A stretch of DNA of 64,000 nucleotides from Hordeum vulgare subsp. vulgare (GCF_904849725.1 NC_058521.1:433026676-433090675), one strand, 5' to 3'. Shown: positions 20,425 through 34,200, counted from the stretch's first letter. Numbers and translations: made by a program. The notes: generated from the sequence alone by a model not told the origin.

Positions 20425-23400
20425 ATGGATCACTCCCGAGACGAAGAGGAAGAAGGGATGTTGGGGGAGATAATCACACAAGGAAGTGATGTCATTGCAT
20501 CATTTCTCAGAGACACCGATGGTCTGGAAGGACCGGGTGAAGAAGAGGGCTATGTTCTTGATGATCTGGAAGGACCGGGTGAAGAAGAGGGCGTTCATGA
20601 TGATCTGGAAGGACCGGGTGAAGAAGAGGGCGTTCATGACGGCTCCGTTGACCGAACCGAGTCCGGCCAGGTATATATATATATATTAGTTAAGCCCGTG
20701 CTGACTAGTTAATTGATGCATTCATTGTTTTCATATGTACACATATTAATTAACTCTCGACTTTCTTCTTTGTTCTCTAGCCCTTCGGATCGACCTCAAC
20801 TTCGGTAAAGAAACGAGGCCCGAAGAAAAAGTTGTGCTCGGATGAAAGGTTTGAGATCACAGCAATCGCGCGTGATGGCAAGCCGATTGAACCCATCCGG
20901 ACAAGGGATGCATTTCGTGCTCAGTGCAGGGTTCTTGTTAGGGACAAGATCCCGATCAGTATCCAGCAATGGTTAAAGCCAAAGAAGGAAGACCCTGAGG
21001 TGCCGACGTCTTATGTCTCCGATAAACAGAAAGAAGATCTTTGGACAATGCTTAAGGAAAATTTCACCCTACCGCTAGAGGAGGATCCAGAGAAGCCAGT
21101 TAAAGAGGAATTGATCAAGTCTCATGCTCTTAAGAGGATGCCAGAACTATTCAGGAGGTGGAAGAATGAGCTGAGAACGTTTGTCGACAAAGAAGAGACA
21201 CCAGAATTCACCGGTCGGTTTGAGAAGATCAGAGATCAATGGCCCGCATTTGTGGCCCACAAGACATCAGAAAAGAGTAAGAAGATGTCAGCGACAAACA
21301 AGAAAAATGTTGCGAAGAAGAAGCATCACCATCGCACGGGGTCAGGTGGTTACCTCAAAGCCCGACCTTTGTGGGACAAGGCTGAGAATGACCTGATTGC
21401 TAAAGGGGTCGAACCAGAGACATTGAGATGGCCAGACCGTTGCCGGACTTGGTTCTTCGGGGTTGGCAGAACCTTGGACCCTGTATCAGGGGAGTGCGTT
21501 TGGATGGAAGAGCAACTGCGAATACCCGTCAGGATGCTTTAGCACTATATCGCCGCAGCACAGGAAGGGGCATTCATTCCAGACAAAGAGAATGATGAGC
21601 TCACAATGGCCCTCTGGAATCCTGAGCACCCTGGACGGACACGTGGCACGCTAGGCTCCCTTCCATGGAAGGCTGGGTTTCCGGACGCAGGGGGTTACAA
21701 AACCCAGGAGAGGAGGAAGAAAGCGGAGCATAGCCAACTGCAGGCGCTGCACGAAAGGGTAGAAGGGCTAGAGGAATGAGAAGCAGATCGCAGCAAACGA
21801 CCTGCGAAGCTTCCCCTGAAGCTACCCCGCCATCTCAGCGGAGAAGCAGTGTGGCTTCCACCGAGCAGACTCGGCAGTTGGAGCCTGTCTTCACGTGCTA
21901 CCCCGTGGATGCTATCTCAGAGTCTCAACATTTCTACCTTATGACGCAATGGATGACATTCAAAGTCAACACGGCTGTTGGCTCTGTTATACCTAATGAA
22001 CCTGGCTCAATCTACCACGGCCAGCAGATTCAAGAAGGATATGCTAGGGTGATGGTGGATCAAATAACGGAAGGATTTGAGGACCTTGAGCTTGACCACC
22101 CTACGGGTGAAGGGGAGATTCGGCTGGGTTCTTCTCTGAAGACTCCATGCCTATGGCAGAAGGAGCTCATCCACCTTCTGAACTAGACTCCTCCGCCTCC
22201 TCCTCCTCCTCCGGTGAGTCAGGGCCCGCCTCTTCCTCTGCCTCCTCCGGCGAGTGATCAGGGCACTCAACCTCCTTCTCCGACACGTGACGGCACTCCG
22301 CCTCCTTCTCCGCCTGCGCCGGTGCGCCCGAGCAGCCAGCTGCCTCCTCCTTCTCCGCCTCGTCAACAAGGGCTGAAGAGACCCGCCGTCGCTCCGGCTC
22401 CTCTGGCACGTAGTCCTTCTCCTCCGCCTGGTAAGAAAGGAAAGACACTCGCAGCCGCTCTGTCTGCTCCGACGTGTAGCAGTACAGCCAGAGGCAGGCA
22501 ATACAAATACGGTCCTTCTCTGAAGCCTCTAGAGAAGTTACCATATGAGAGAGCCCGGAGGAAAATGAGAAGATCGTGGAAGCAAAAGTGAAGAACTTCT
22601 TTGAAGGGGTGAAAGCAAAAAAACATCGACCTCCGGAGAAGAAGATAGATCCGGTAAAAGCAAAGCGTACTCTGGCTGCCCTGAAGAAACCACCAAAGTC
22701 TCCGACGAAAGGCAACTATGAGCGCATTATTACAAAGTCATTTATCGAAGCGCAGCGGTCGGGAAGTACTGTCAGTGATCAAAGGTTAGAAGAACGACGA
22801 GCTGGGAAAAAAGTTGCCCAGCTCGGCGAACAAGCGAACCAATCGTCCCCCCCCCCCCCCCGCTCAAGGTGTCTAGCGATATCGTTGCTAATCATCCGGG
22901 GATCTTGTTTCCTGGTACCAATCCTGCAGATTACCTGCCCGATGATGCACATTTTGATTTATTGGAGGTGGACGAACACAAATACGTGTACGGGAAGCCT
23001 CTCGTCAAAGATGAAAGATCTCTAACAACGATGATGCAAAGATTCCATGATTGGTACATGAAAACTTGCAAAGAGTCTGGGGGGAGTAATATTTTGACGC
23101 TGGGAGTTAGAAAGGAGCATGACCTCGTTGGACTTGAACTGTTGATGGTTCCATTTGAGGAGTTCTTCCCTTTTTCAATCTAAAGGCCCTCGATAAATTA
23201 ATGATCACTTGCTATTGCCTGTAAGTAGTACTACTTCTGTCATTAAGTCTCTATATATAGGTCAGCTCTTTCATTGCATGTATTTTTAATTATTCTCACT
23301 ATATTATATGCAGATTGAAGATCGTCGAATTGACAAAAAGACAAATCGGTGATATTGGGTTCATTAACACTAATCTCGTAGATGCATTTATGATTAAATC

Positions 23401-24296
23401 TCAGGCCAAAGATACCGAGGCCAACCTGCTACAATTGTTTGTATTGAATCAAAACAAGGCTATAATACTCTTGCCTTACGAATTCCAGTGAGTGTTACTG
23501 TCTTGTGCATATTCGGTTTCCCTTATTAGTCAATGTTATAGTAATGTAATTGATGAGTTATGCATGCGTGCGCAGCTTCCACTATATTCTCCTAGAGATT
23601 AAGCTTGAGCAGGGACTAGTAACCGTCTTAGACTCGAGAGGAAAAGATCCCAACGAGTATGCGGACATGACTGAAATTCTAGAGAAGTAAGTTAAATCGA
23701 GCATTATCGCACCATATCGGCAACTTTGTTCATTTCCTGATATCAAGTAATTTTTTTCTTTGTTTGACAGGGTTTGGAAAAAATTCACCGCAAAAACTCC
23801 GGGACTGCCGAAGAAGCTACCATTTAGACACCCGAAAGTAAGTACTATAGTAGCATGTTCCACACATCTCCTAGTGATTCAAGCGCTAGTTTCATCAATA
23901 CCATTTAGCATGCTTGCTAACTATCAGTTTGATTGACCTCTATTTCTTGTAAAGTGGTTGTGGCAAGAACCAGGGAATGATTACTGTGGATACTACATTT
24001 GCGAGTCCATCCGCCACGTGACCTGTGAGCGGGGCTACTCTGACAAACAATATGACGTGCGTAAATAATAATATTCACAATATTATTTTATTACCATCAT
24101 TTGTGTTCTGTTTCATTTATTCATATATATGTATTGACCCCCTTCTTCAAATTAGATATATCGGATGCAGAATGAACTCCTACCAGCAGATCGTATGCGA
24201 GGAATTCAAGAGGAATTGGCGGCATTCTTTCTTGACCACGTGATCGCTAAAGACGGAGAATACCATGTGAACCCTAATGAGTTGAATTTTAATTAG
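20425..24296 (+). pseudogene. Transposase_24 / Ulp1-like protease gene of CACTA-2, degraded
   Basis: Exon A (20425-20670) encodes an acidic start with three DDLEGPGEEEG-type repeats. Exon B (20781-23220) starts Lys-rich and holds a Transposase_24 (Ptta/En/Spm) region (about 20830-21760: WPAFVAHKTSEKSKKMS, HHHRTGSGGYLKA, NDELTMALWNPEHPGRTRG), then a Pro-rich linker. Five further exons (23314-23487, 23576-23686, 23771-23837, 23955-24056, 24156-24296) encode a Ulp1-like C48 cysteine protease core: FHYILLEI with the His, VLDSRG with the Asp, NDYCGYYICE with the presumed catalytic Cys (23985-23987). Splice sites fit GT/AG throughout. Damage: stops at 21540, 21777 and 22184, frameshifts near 21830 and 22560, and a 15-C run at 22847-22861 that also shifts the frame. 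In related elements this protein is thought to be an accessory of transposition. The catalytic triad is still visible despite the decay. Confidence 0.8.
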
Positions 24297-24649
24297 GAGA
24301 TTATATTGTAAGAGATAATTATATTGTATATATGTAGCCAGTAGCGTCGGATAGATATACGAGAACTTGTTGTTCGACCAATCTCTCAAAGAAGGAGAGG
24401 TGGTCGATATCACTTCTCTTTGTATGCATATGTTCTTGACGATCTTCTGTTTCCTTCATTTGCTTACTAGCTAGCATGTCTAGTCCTCTCTATACGTATA
24501 GTATGCAGCCTCGACCAAGCACAGAGATAAGAGAGGACACTTCTCTCTATTCATTAGGTAGCTAACACAATATATGAAACACCTAAATTAACCCCCCAAA
24601 ACCCTCTAACCCCCCCCCCTTTCAAAAAAAACCATCACCTGAAATGCTG

Positions 24650-24862
24650 ACGCGTGGATGCCTTTTGGTCCCGGTTGGTGTTACCAACCGGGACTAAAGG
24701 CCCCCCTGCCCGGGCTCGCCGCACCGGCCACGTGGAGGCCCATCTGTCTCGGTTCGTGTAAGAACCGGGACTAAAGGCCAAGGGCATTAGTAACGACCTT
24801 TTAGTCCGGGTTCCGAAACCGGGACAGAAGGCCCTTACGAACCGGGACAAAAGGCCATTTTT
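24650..24862 (+). repeat. CACTA-2 right subterminal repeats
   Basis: GGTCCCGGTTGGTGTTACC, AACCGGGAC and related units up to the TIR. They are closely similar to 12430-12645 in CACTA-1. Confidence 0.85.
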
Positions 24863-24874
24863 CTACTAGTGTGA

Positions 24875-25753
24875 TGCGAACAAATATACTCATTTTTATT
24901 TATTCATAATCTATGATATTGTGGGATGTGGAGCAAGTCAAAAGAAACTTCTATTACTATGCAAATACATATCGTATAGATCATATATGCTATCAAATAA
25001 TGCCTTGGTTCTCTCATATCGATTAAATAAATGTATCATCTGAATTATTAGGGTGCACATGCAATGTATTAGTTCTCTCATATGGATTAAATACATTTAT
25101 CATCCGAATTAGCACATGCAATTCCATGAAAGTATCCTTACTATCATGGCACAAATGTTAAGAATTCAAAACTTAGATTACGATCTTAGCATTTAGTTCA
25201 AAATTACTATTAAATAGTTCACTTATGTGTATTGATCTATGTAAGTTGATGTACGAATACGACCTATATAGCTTTCAACCTTATACAAAATAGTAGAGAC
25301 CACAAAAATGTTGTCTTGCACCAGATGTATACATTTAAATTCCATATTATAGTCACATATTTGAAGTTGTTGATAGTAACACAAGTAAACTTTTATAAAT
25401 ACATTTGTAACCATTGAACATAAAAATATTCTAATCAAGTAAGCAGGTAACAAATATATACATTTTAACGTCTAAATTATATGTTGAAATATTAATTAGA
25501 GGTGCACCATTTAGGGTATTCTCTCAACCTCTTTAGTTCAACTCAATTAACTAAATGTTTTCATGTCACACCAATTCTGAAAACTTATTTCATTGGTTAA
25601 CCAAAGAGGGTCAGAGGAAATCATATGAGTCACAAACGTGCATCCCTAACTATTATACACGAGTTATCTTTAATAACAATAAGTGTGATTCAAGTTTACA
25701 TATATGGTGTTTGAAAAATACTAGCCCGTGCCGTAGCACGGGTTGATGACTAG
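24875..25753 (+). mobile_element. Right part of a second Helitron-like element
   Basis: AT-rich, non-coding, and contains a locally repeated block (ATTAGTTCTCTCATATSGATTAAAT… at about 25007 and 25067). It ends in a hairpin (CCCGTGC 25725-25731, loop, GCACGGG 25736-25742), seven bases and CTAG (25750-25753) followed by T. The left part probably lies before CACTA-2, but I could not find a TC-start for it. Confidence 0.5.
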
Positions 25754-28208
25754 TTACACATAATCTCAAATGGAAAATTCGAGTCAGGTTGTTGAGTAAT
25801 AGGTGCAGAAATCAAGGGTTTCTTAAGTATTTCAAAGGATTCGACACAATCATCATAAAAAGGAATATATTTTGAAGAAGATTAGTTAGCGGCCAAGAAA
25901 TCTTCGAGAAATCTTTAATGATGTGCCTATAAAAAACAGCATGACTAAGGGAACTTCTTATACCTTTGATATCTTTAAGACATGGCATTTTCTCTATTGC
26001 ATCTACTTTGGCCTTGTCTACCTCAATACTTCGTTCAAAATTATTATGCCCAAGTACTATACCTTCATTGACCATAAAGTGGAATTCTCCTAGTTCAAGA
26101 CAAGATTAGTTTCTCCGCATCTCTGCAAAACTCGATCAAGGTTGCTCAAAAAATTGTCAAAACAACTGTCGTATACAAAAAAGTCATCCATGAATATAGG
26201 AGTGATACATATTTGAAAAGTTGCTAGTGCATTACATAAACCAAAAGGCATACGTGTATAAGCATAAGTTCCAAAAGAGCAAGTGAAAGTAGTTCTCTCC
26301 TGGTCTTCCTTTAACACACGGATTTGAGAGAACCCAAAATATCCATCAATAAAGAAAAAGTGTGTCTGCTTAGATAATCTTTCTAACATTTGATCAATAA
26401 AAGCCAAGGGGTAATGATATTTTCTAGTAGATTTGTTTAATTTCCTGATATCAATTACCATCTATAACCAGTTACGAGTCTTTGTGGGATAAGTTCATTT
26501 TATCATTAGGAACAATATTTATAGCTCCTTTCTTAGAAACAAAATGAACAAGACTTACCCATCTAGTATCAGCAATAGGATAAATTATACTTGCCTCCAA
26601 AAGTTTTAGTATCTCAATTCTTACTAGTTCCTTCATCTTAGGATTCAAGCGGCGTTGGTGATCAACAACAGGTTTAGCATGAGGTTTCATATTGATCTTG
26701 TGCTGACATAGGGTGGGGCTTATGCCCTTAAGATCATCTAGAGTGTATCCTATAGGAGCCGTGTGCTTCTTCAAAGTTTTAAGTAATCTCTTCTGCTCAA
26801 GCTCTGAAATGTTAGCATTTATAATAACATGATATATCCTCTTTTCACCAAGATAAGCATATTTCAATGTATGAGGTAATTTCTTTAGATCAAACACGGG
26901 ATCTCCCTTGGGTGGAGGATGATCCCCTAAGATAGCAACTAGTAAATTGTGTTTAGTAATATGTCTTTGTCTAAGAAATATATCAACTATCTCATTTCTT
27001 TCATTCATATGCATGTCATTTTCATGTCTAACAAATATTATTCTAATGGATCGGTAGAAGGAAAAATAATAGCAACAAGACTAATTATTTCATACTTACT
27101 AGGTAATTCCCTTTCATGTTGTTGTCTACCAAACTTAGAAAAAATAAAATCACGAGACTCATTACCAAAACTTACTTTGACCTTCTGAGTAACACAATTA
27201 ATTTTAGCATTAACATTATCCAAGAAAGGACTAACAAATATAAGAGGAAAGAAGTTCTCTTGTTCTAAACCAAGTACTAAGAAATCAGTAGGTGCTTATT
27301 TTTTCCACACAAGACTTCAACATCTCTAACAATCTCAAGTGGTGAAATAGTGTCTCTATTAGAAAGTTTATTAGTGACATCAGAATCTTCAATCTCGATG
27401 GGTGCTATGTCATTCTTAAATTTCTTGATATAGAATAAAAAGGTATAGCACTAACACTAGTACCCATGTCACACAAGCCATGATAACAATGATCTCCAAT
27501 CTTAATAGGAACAACAGGGATGCCAACAACTGGTTTATTTTTATCTAACTTATCCTCATGGTTTCTGACCTGTTTTGCAATTCTAGCAGCTTCATCACAG
27601 AAGTAAATAACCTGACCATCAATTTTATCGACTAGGAGATCCTTAACCATGGCAATATTAGGTTCAACATTTATTTGCTGAGAGGGTTTAGGTGTTCTAA
27701 TATAACCATTATTAACCATAGTTGCAGCTTTAGCATGTTCCTTATTCCTAATAGGAAAGGGAGGTTTCTCAATATAAGGAGTAGGTAAAACTCGATCAAC
27801 ATGACAAATAATCGTTTCCTTTTTAACTTTAACACGTTCCTCTAATGGTTTTCCAATGGGTGGATGATATTTAAACCACTTATCCTTAGGGATATCAACA
27901 TGAGTAGAAAATGATTCCCAGAAAGGAGGTAAGTTCTCGGAGCTAAGCCCATATTTATTGCTAAAATCATGGAAGGTATCAGTTTCCATAAAATATTTGA
28001 CACAATCAAACTTAAGCTTTATACGTGACTCTTTTCCTTTGACGAATTCCCAATCTTAAGAGTTGCTTTTAATTCGTTCAAGAAGATCCCATTTGAATTC
28101 AATAGCTCTCTTCATATAGGAACTAGTAGAAGAAGAATCAAGTTGTAATTGATCATCATGAGAAAGCCGAGCATAAAAGTTTCATATAATCATTTCTCTT
28201 GAGAGATC
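25754..28208 (-). pseudogene. Gypsy A gag-pol polyprotein, truncated and broken
   Basis: Read from 28208 downward: end of gag, then a spacer region (27989-27405 open) leading to an aspartic protease with active-site DMGTS at 27470-27456. Reverse transcriptase covers about 26900-26090: a WVSLVHFVSKKG block, KLNKSTRKYHYPLAFIDQML, then FGTYAYTRMPFGLCNALATF and the catalytic FMDD at 26194-26183. The connection to RNase H reads FEILKKPLISAPI and stops after FEIM at 25754, where the Helitron-type end begins; RNase H and integrase are missing. Several stops and frameshifts separate the pieces, so no product is expected. The upstream gag start is at 48929-48363, beyond the copia insertion. Confidence 0.85.
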
Positions 28209-29984
28209 TGTTGGAAATACGCCCTAGAGGCAATGATAAAATAGTTATTATTATATTTCCTGTTTCAAGATAATCATTTATTATCCATGCTATAATTGTA
28301 TTGAGTTAAAACATAAATGCATGTGTGGATATGTAGACAAAACAATGTCCCTAGTAAGCCTCTAGTTGACTAGCCAGTTGATCAAGGATGGTTAAGGTTT
28401 TCTCACCCTATGCAAGTGTTGTCACTTGATGATTGGATCACATCATTGGGAGAATGATGTGATGGACAAGACCCAACTATAAACGTAGCATGTGGTCGTG
28501 TCATTTTGTTGCTATTGTTTTCTGCGTGTGAAGTATTTATTCCTATGACCATGAGATCAAGTAACTCACTGAAACCGAAGGAATACCTTGTGTGTATCAA
28601 ATGTCGCAATGCTACTGGGTGACTATAAAGGTGCTCTACATGTATGTTCGAAGGTGGCCATTGAGTTAGCATGGATCAAGACTAGGATTTGTCACTCCGT
28701 GTGAAGGAGAGGTATCTAGGGGCCCACTCGGTAATACAACATCACATATAAGCCTAGCAAGCAATGTGGCTAATGTGTTAGTCACGGGATATTGTATTAC
28801 GGAACGAGTAAAGAGACTTGCCGGTAACGAGATTGAAATAGGTATAGGGATATCAACGATCATATCTCGGGCAAGTAACATACCGAAGGACAAAGGGAAT
28901 GGTATACGGGATTATATGAATCCTTGGCACAGAGGTTCAACCGATAAGATCTTTGTAGAATATGTAGGATCCAATATGGACATCCAGCTCCCGTTGTTGG
29001 ATATTAACCAGGAGTGTCTCAGGTCATGTCTGCATAGTTCTTGAACCCGCAGGGTCTGCACACTGTCGTTTTAGTATAGTTGAGTTATAGGTGTTGGTGA
29101 CCGAAGGTTTGCTCAGAGTCCCGGATGAGATCACGGACGTCACATGGGTTCTCGGAATGGTTCAGATACAAAGATTGATATATAGGATTATTTCATTTGG
29201 CCTCCGGAAAGATTTCGGGCATTACCGACAGTGTAACAGGAGTGACGAATAGGTTCCGGGTTTTTACCGGGAGGGGCACACCCACCCGGGAGTGAACCTA
29301 ATAGCCCAAGGGTGGCGCACCAGCCCTTAGTGGGCTGGTTAGGCCAGCCCAAGTGGGCTATTTCCGCCAAGAGGAAAAAATCAAGGAGAAAGAAAAAAAA
29401 GGAAAGAAAAAAAGAGGAGGTGGGAAGGAAGGAAGGGAGGATCCCTCCAAACCGAGTTGGAGGAGGATCCCTCCTCCCTTTGGCCGGCGCCCCTAGGGCA
29501 AGCCCCTCCCCTTGGCTCCTCCTATATATACTAGAGGTTTAGGTCTTTTGAGACTCAACTTTGCCACGTGCAACCCTAAACCTCTACTTTGTAGTTCTTC
29601 CTCTAGATCGGTTTTCTGCGGAGCTTGGGCGGAGCCCTGTAGGAATAGGTCATCACCATCAGCGGCGCGCCATCACGCTGCCAGAGAACTCATCTCCTTC
29701 CCCGTCTCTCTTGCTGGATCAAGAAGGCGGAGATCGTCATCGAGCTGTACGTGTGCTGAATGCAGAGGTGTCGTCTGTTCGGCGCTAGATCGGAACGGGT
29801 CGTGGGACGGCGGTGATTTGAATCATGAAGCTGTTCCACTACATCAACAGCGTTTCTTAACTGTTCCCGCTTAGCGATCTACAAGGGTATGTGGATCTGA
29901 TCTCCCTCTCGTAGATGAACATCACCGTGATAGGTCTTCGTGTGCGTAGGAAATTTTTTGTTTCCCATGCAACGTTGCCCAACA
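28209..29984 (+). repeat. Copia 5' LTR
   Basis: 1776 bp, TGTTGG…CCCAACA. TATATATACTAGAGG near 29525 is the likely TATA region, and the GGCGCGCC block and CGGAGATCGTCATCGAG lie in the transcribed part. It is followed by the primer binding site TGGCATCATGAGC from 29986. Confidence 0.9.
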
Positions 29985-31239
29985 GTGGCATCATGAGCTA
30001 GGTTCATGCGTAGATGTAATCTCGAGTAGAACACAAAAGTTTTTTTGGGTGTTCATGTTCGATTTGCTGTCCTCCTTAGTCTTTTCATGATTCGGCGGTA
30101 TTATTGGATTGAAGCGGCCCAGACCAATATTACTCGTACGCTTACAAGAGACCGGTTTCATCGACTAACATGCAACTTTTTGCATAAAGATGACTGGCGG
30201 GTGCCTTTTCCTTCAACTTTTGTTGAATTGGATTTTACCGAGGCGGTCCTTGGAGAGAGGTTAAATAGAAATTTGCACATCTATGTTGTGGTTTTGCATA
30301 AGTAAGATGCGATCATACTAGATACCCATAGCAGCCACGTAAAACATGCAACAACAAATTAGAGGACGTCTAACTTGTATTTGCAGGGTATGCATGTGAT
30401 GTGATATGGCCAATGACATGATGGGATATATTGGATGTATGAGATGATCATGTTTTAATAGTTAAATATCGACTTGCACGTTGATGCTACGGCAACCGGC
30501 AGGATCCATAGGGTTATTTTTTAAACTAACGTTTGTGTTTGCACATGCGTTTACTATATTGCTAGGTTGTAGATTTAGTGGTAATAGCATAGATAGCACG
30601 ACAACCTCGATGGCGGCACGATGATGGAGATCATGATTTTGTGCCGGTGACGATGAAGATCATGTCGGTGCTTTGGTGATGGAGATCAAGAAGCACAAGA
30701 TCATGGCTATATCATGTCACTTATGAATTGCATGTGATGTTAATCCTTTTAAGCACCTTATCTTGCTTATAGCGACGGTAGCATTATAAGGTGACCCGTC
30801 ACTAAATTTCAAGATACAATTGTGTTCTCCCCGACTATGCACCGTTGCAAAAGTTCGTTGTTTCGAGACACCACGTGATGATCGGGTGTGATAGACTCAA
30901 CGTTCATATACAACGGGTGCGAAACAGATGCACACGTGGAACACTCGGGTTAAACTTGACTAGCCTAGCATGTGCAGACATGGCCTCGGAACACAAGAGA
31001 CCGAATGGTCGAACATGATTCGTATAGTTAATATGATTAACATAGAGATGTTTACCACTGAAACTACACTCAACTCACGTGATGATCGGACTTGAGTTAG
31101 CGAATTTGGATCATGCCACACTCAAGTAACTAGAGGTATGTCTATTTGAGTGAGAGTTTAATAGTAATTTGATTAGTTAAACTCTAACTATCTTGAATAT
31201 AGTCTAAGTCTACTTTGCAATATTTTATGTTGTAGATCA
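29985..31239 (+). other. Copia untranslated leader
   Basis: A long leader between the primer binding site and gag, typical of BARE1-like elements. It contains no supported gene; the short open frame at 30045-30305 is leader sequence. Confidence 0.75.
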
Positions 31240-34200
31240 ATGGCTCACGCAGTAGCAACCGTGAATTTCAATAAGTTCCTAGAGAAAGCTAAGCTGAAAG
31301 ATGATGGTAGCAACTTTGTAGACTGGGCTCATAATCTAAGGCTCATCCTACAAGCTCAGAAAAAGAATTATGTCCTTGACGCAGCCCTAGGAGATGAACC
31401 ACCCACTACGTCTAATCAAGATGTTTTGAACACTTGACAAGCACGTAAGGAGGACTACTCAATAGTTCAATGTGCAGTCTTCCATGGCTTAGAACCGGGA
31501 CTTCAAGGACGCTTTGAACGTCATGGAGCATATGAGGTGTTCCAGGAGTTGAAGTTTATCTTTTAGAAGAATGCCCTGATCGAGAGGTATGAGACCTCCG
31601 ATAAATTATGTGCTTGCAAAATGGAGTAGAATTCGTCTATCAATGAACATGTGCTCAAAATGTCTGGGTACTCAAACCGTCTAGCTGAGCTCGGCATTGA
31701 ACTCCCGCAAGAGGCTATCACCGATAGAATTCTTTAATCACTGCCACCTAGCTACAAGAGCTTTGTGTTGAACTGTAACATGCAAGGGATGAATAAGTCA
31801 CCCGGCGAGTTATTCGCGATGCTGAAAGTCGCAGAGTCAGAATACCGGAAAGAACATCAAGTGTTGATGGTGAATAAGACCACAGGTTTCTAGAAAAGCG
31901 GCAAAGTCAAGAAGGGTAACTCCAAGAAGAGCGGCAAAGTTGTTGCTCCTCCGATAAAGAAACCTAAAGCTGGACCTAAGCTAGAAACCGAGTGCTATTA
32001 TTGCAAGGGGATGGGTCACTGGAAGCGCAACTGCACCAAGTATCGGGCTGATAAGAAGGCGGCCAACACCAAACCAGGTATATGTGATATACATGTTATT
32101 GATGTGTACCTAACCAACTCTCGTAGTAGTGCTTGGGTATTTGATACCGGTTCTATTGCTCATATTGGCAACTCGAAGCAGGAATTGCGGAATAAACGAA
32201 GGCTGGTGAAGGATGAAGTGACGATGCGCGTGGGAAATGGTTCCAAGGTTGATGCAATCACCATCAGCATAGTCTCACTTCCGTTACCATTAGGATTAGT
32301 TATGAACTTAAATAATTGTTATTTAGTGCCTGCTTAAGCATGAACATTATATCTAGATCTTGTTTATTGCGAGACAGTTACTCATTTAAGTCAGAGAATA
32401 ATAGTTCTTCTATTTTTATGAGTATTATCTTTTATGGTCATGCACCCAATGTGAAGGGATTGTTCATATTGAATCTTGATTGTGATGACACACATATACA
32501 TAACATTGAGACCAAAAGATGTAGAGTTAACCATGGTAGTGCCACCTTTTTGTGGCACTGCCGCTTAGGTCATATTGGTGTAAAGCGCATGAAGAAACTG
32601 CATGCAGATGGGCTTTTAGAGTCATTTGGTTTCGAATCACTTGACATGTGCGAACCATGCCTCATGGGCAAGATGACTAAGACTCCATTCTCCGGAACAA
32701 TGGAGCGTGCAAGTGACTTGTTGGAGATCATACATACTGATGTGTGCGGTCCAATGAGTGTGGACGCACGGCGGATACCATTATTTTCTCACCTTCATTG
32801 ATGATTTGAGTAGGTATGGATATATCTACTTGATGAAGCACAAGTCTGAAACATTGAAAAGTTCAAGCAATTTCCGAGTGAAGTTGAAAATCATCGTAAC
32901 AAGAATATCAAGTTCCTACGATCTGATTGAGGAGGCAAATATCTGAGTTTCGAGTTTGGTGCTCACTTAAGACAATCTGGAATCATTTCACAGTTGAGAC
33001 CGCGTGGAACACCACAGCGTAATGGTCTGTCCAAACGTCGTAATCGTACTTTGTTAGATATGGTGCCATTATCATTTTAGGGTTATGCATTAGAGACAAC
33101 TCCATTCACTTTAAATAGGGCACCATCAAAATCCGTTGAGACGACACCATATGAGCTATGGCATGGGAAGAGGCCAAAGTTGTCGTTTCTTAAAGTTTGG
33201 GGATGCGATGCTTATGTCAGAAAGCTTCAGCCTGAAAAGCTGGAATCCAAAGCGGAAAAGTATGTCTTCATAGGGTACCCAAAAGAGATAGTTGGGTACA
33301 CCTTCTATCTCAGATCCGAGGGCAAAGTGTTGTTTCTAAGAACGAAGCTTTTCTTGAGAAGGAGTTTCTCTCGAAAGAATTGAGTGGGAGGAAGATTGAA
33401 CTTGATGAGGTTATGGAACCTCTGCTCCCTCTGGATGGTGGCGCAGGGCAGAGGGAAATCTCTGTCGAGGCAATACCGGTTGAGGAGGAACCTAATGATG
33501 ATGATCATGAGGCTTCGGATCAAGTTATTGTCGGACCTCGCAGGTCGACAAGATCACGTACTACTCCTGTGTGGTACGGGAATCCTGTCTTATCTATCAT
33601 GTTGCTAGACAACAATGACCCGGCGTATTATGAAGAAGCAATGGTGGGCCCGAATTCCAACATATGGTTTGAGGCCATGAAGTCCGAGATAGGATCTATG
33701 TATGAAAACAAAGTGTGGACTTTGGAAGTATTACCTGAAGGTCGAAAGGCTATTAAGAACAAATGGATCTTTAAGAAGAAGACGGACGTGAATGGTAATG
33801 TGACTATTTATAAAGCTCGACTTGTGGCGAAAGGTTTTTCACAAGTTCAAGGAGTTGACTACGACGAGACATTCTCACCGGTAGCGATGCTTAAGTCCGT
33901 CCGAATCATGTTAGCATAGCTGCATTTTTCGATTATGAAATCTGGCAGATGGATGTCAAAACGGCGTTCCTTAATGGTTTTCTTAAGGAAGAGTTGTATA
34001 TGATGCAGCCCGAAGGTTTTGTCGACCCAAAGAATGCTAACAAAGTATGCAAGCTCCAGAAATCCATTTATGGACTGGTGCATGCATCTCGGAGTTGGAG
34101 TAAGCACTTTGATGAGGTGGTCAAGGCATTCGGGTTTATACAAGTTGTTGGAGAATCTTATATTTACAAGAAAGTGAGTGGGAGCTCTGTAGCGTTTCTA

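Larger units (their letters stand above)
17360..24871 (+). mobile_element. CACTA DNA transposon (CACTA-2)
   Basis: Terminal inverted repeats CACTAGTAGAAAA at 17360 and complement ending 24871, flanked by a perfect 3-bp target duplication TGA (17357-17359 and 24872-24874). It shares with CACTA-1 the left array, promoter 1 and leader, the internal array with TATATAAG promoter 2, and the last roughly 350 bp. It differs in gene content: a coiled-coil exon replaces TNP2, and gene 2 is a Transposase_24/Ulp1 gene. Lacking TNP2, it depends on another copy for transposition. Confidence 0.93.

Noticed and set aside
22151..22715. Long minus-strand frames rich in Arg or Glu
   Set aside because: They are antisense to the Pro-rich linker of the Transposase_24/Ulp1 gene, whose plus-strand motifs are recognisable.
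28666..29044. Short open frames repeated at 47029-47401
   Set aside because: They lie in both copia LTRs and differ by random substitutions; they are LTR sequence.
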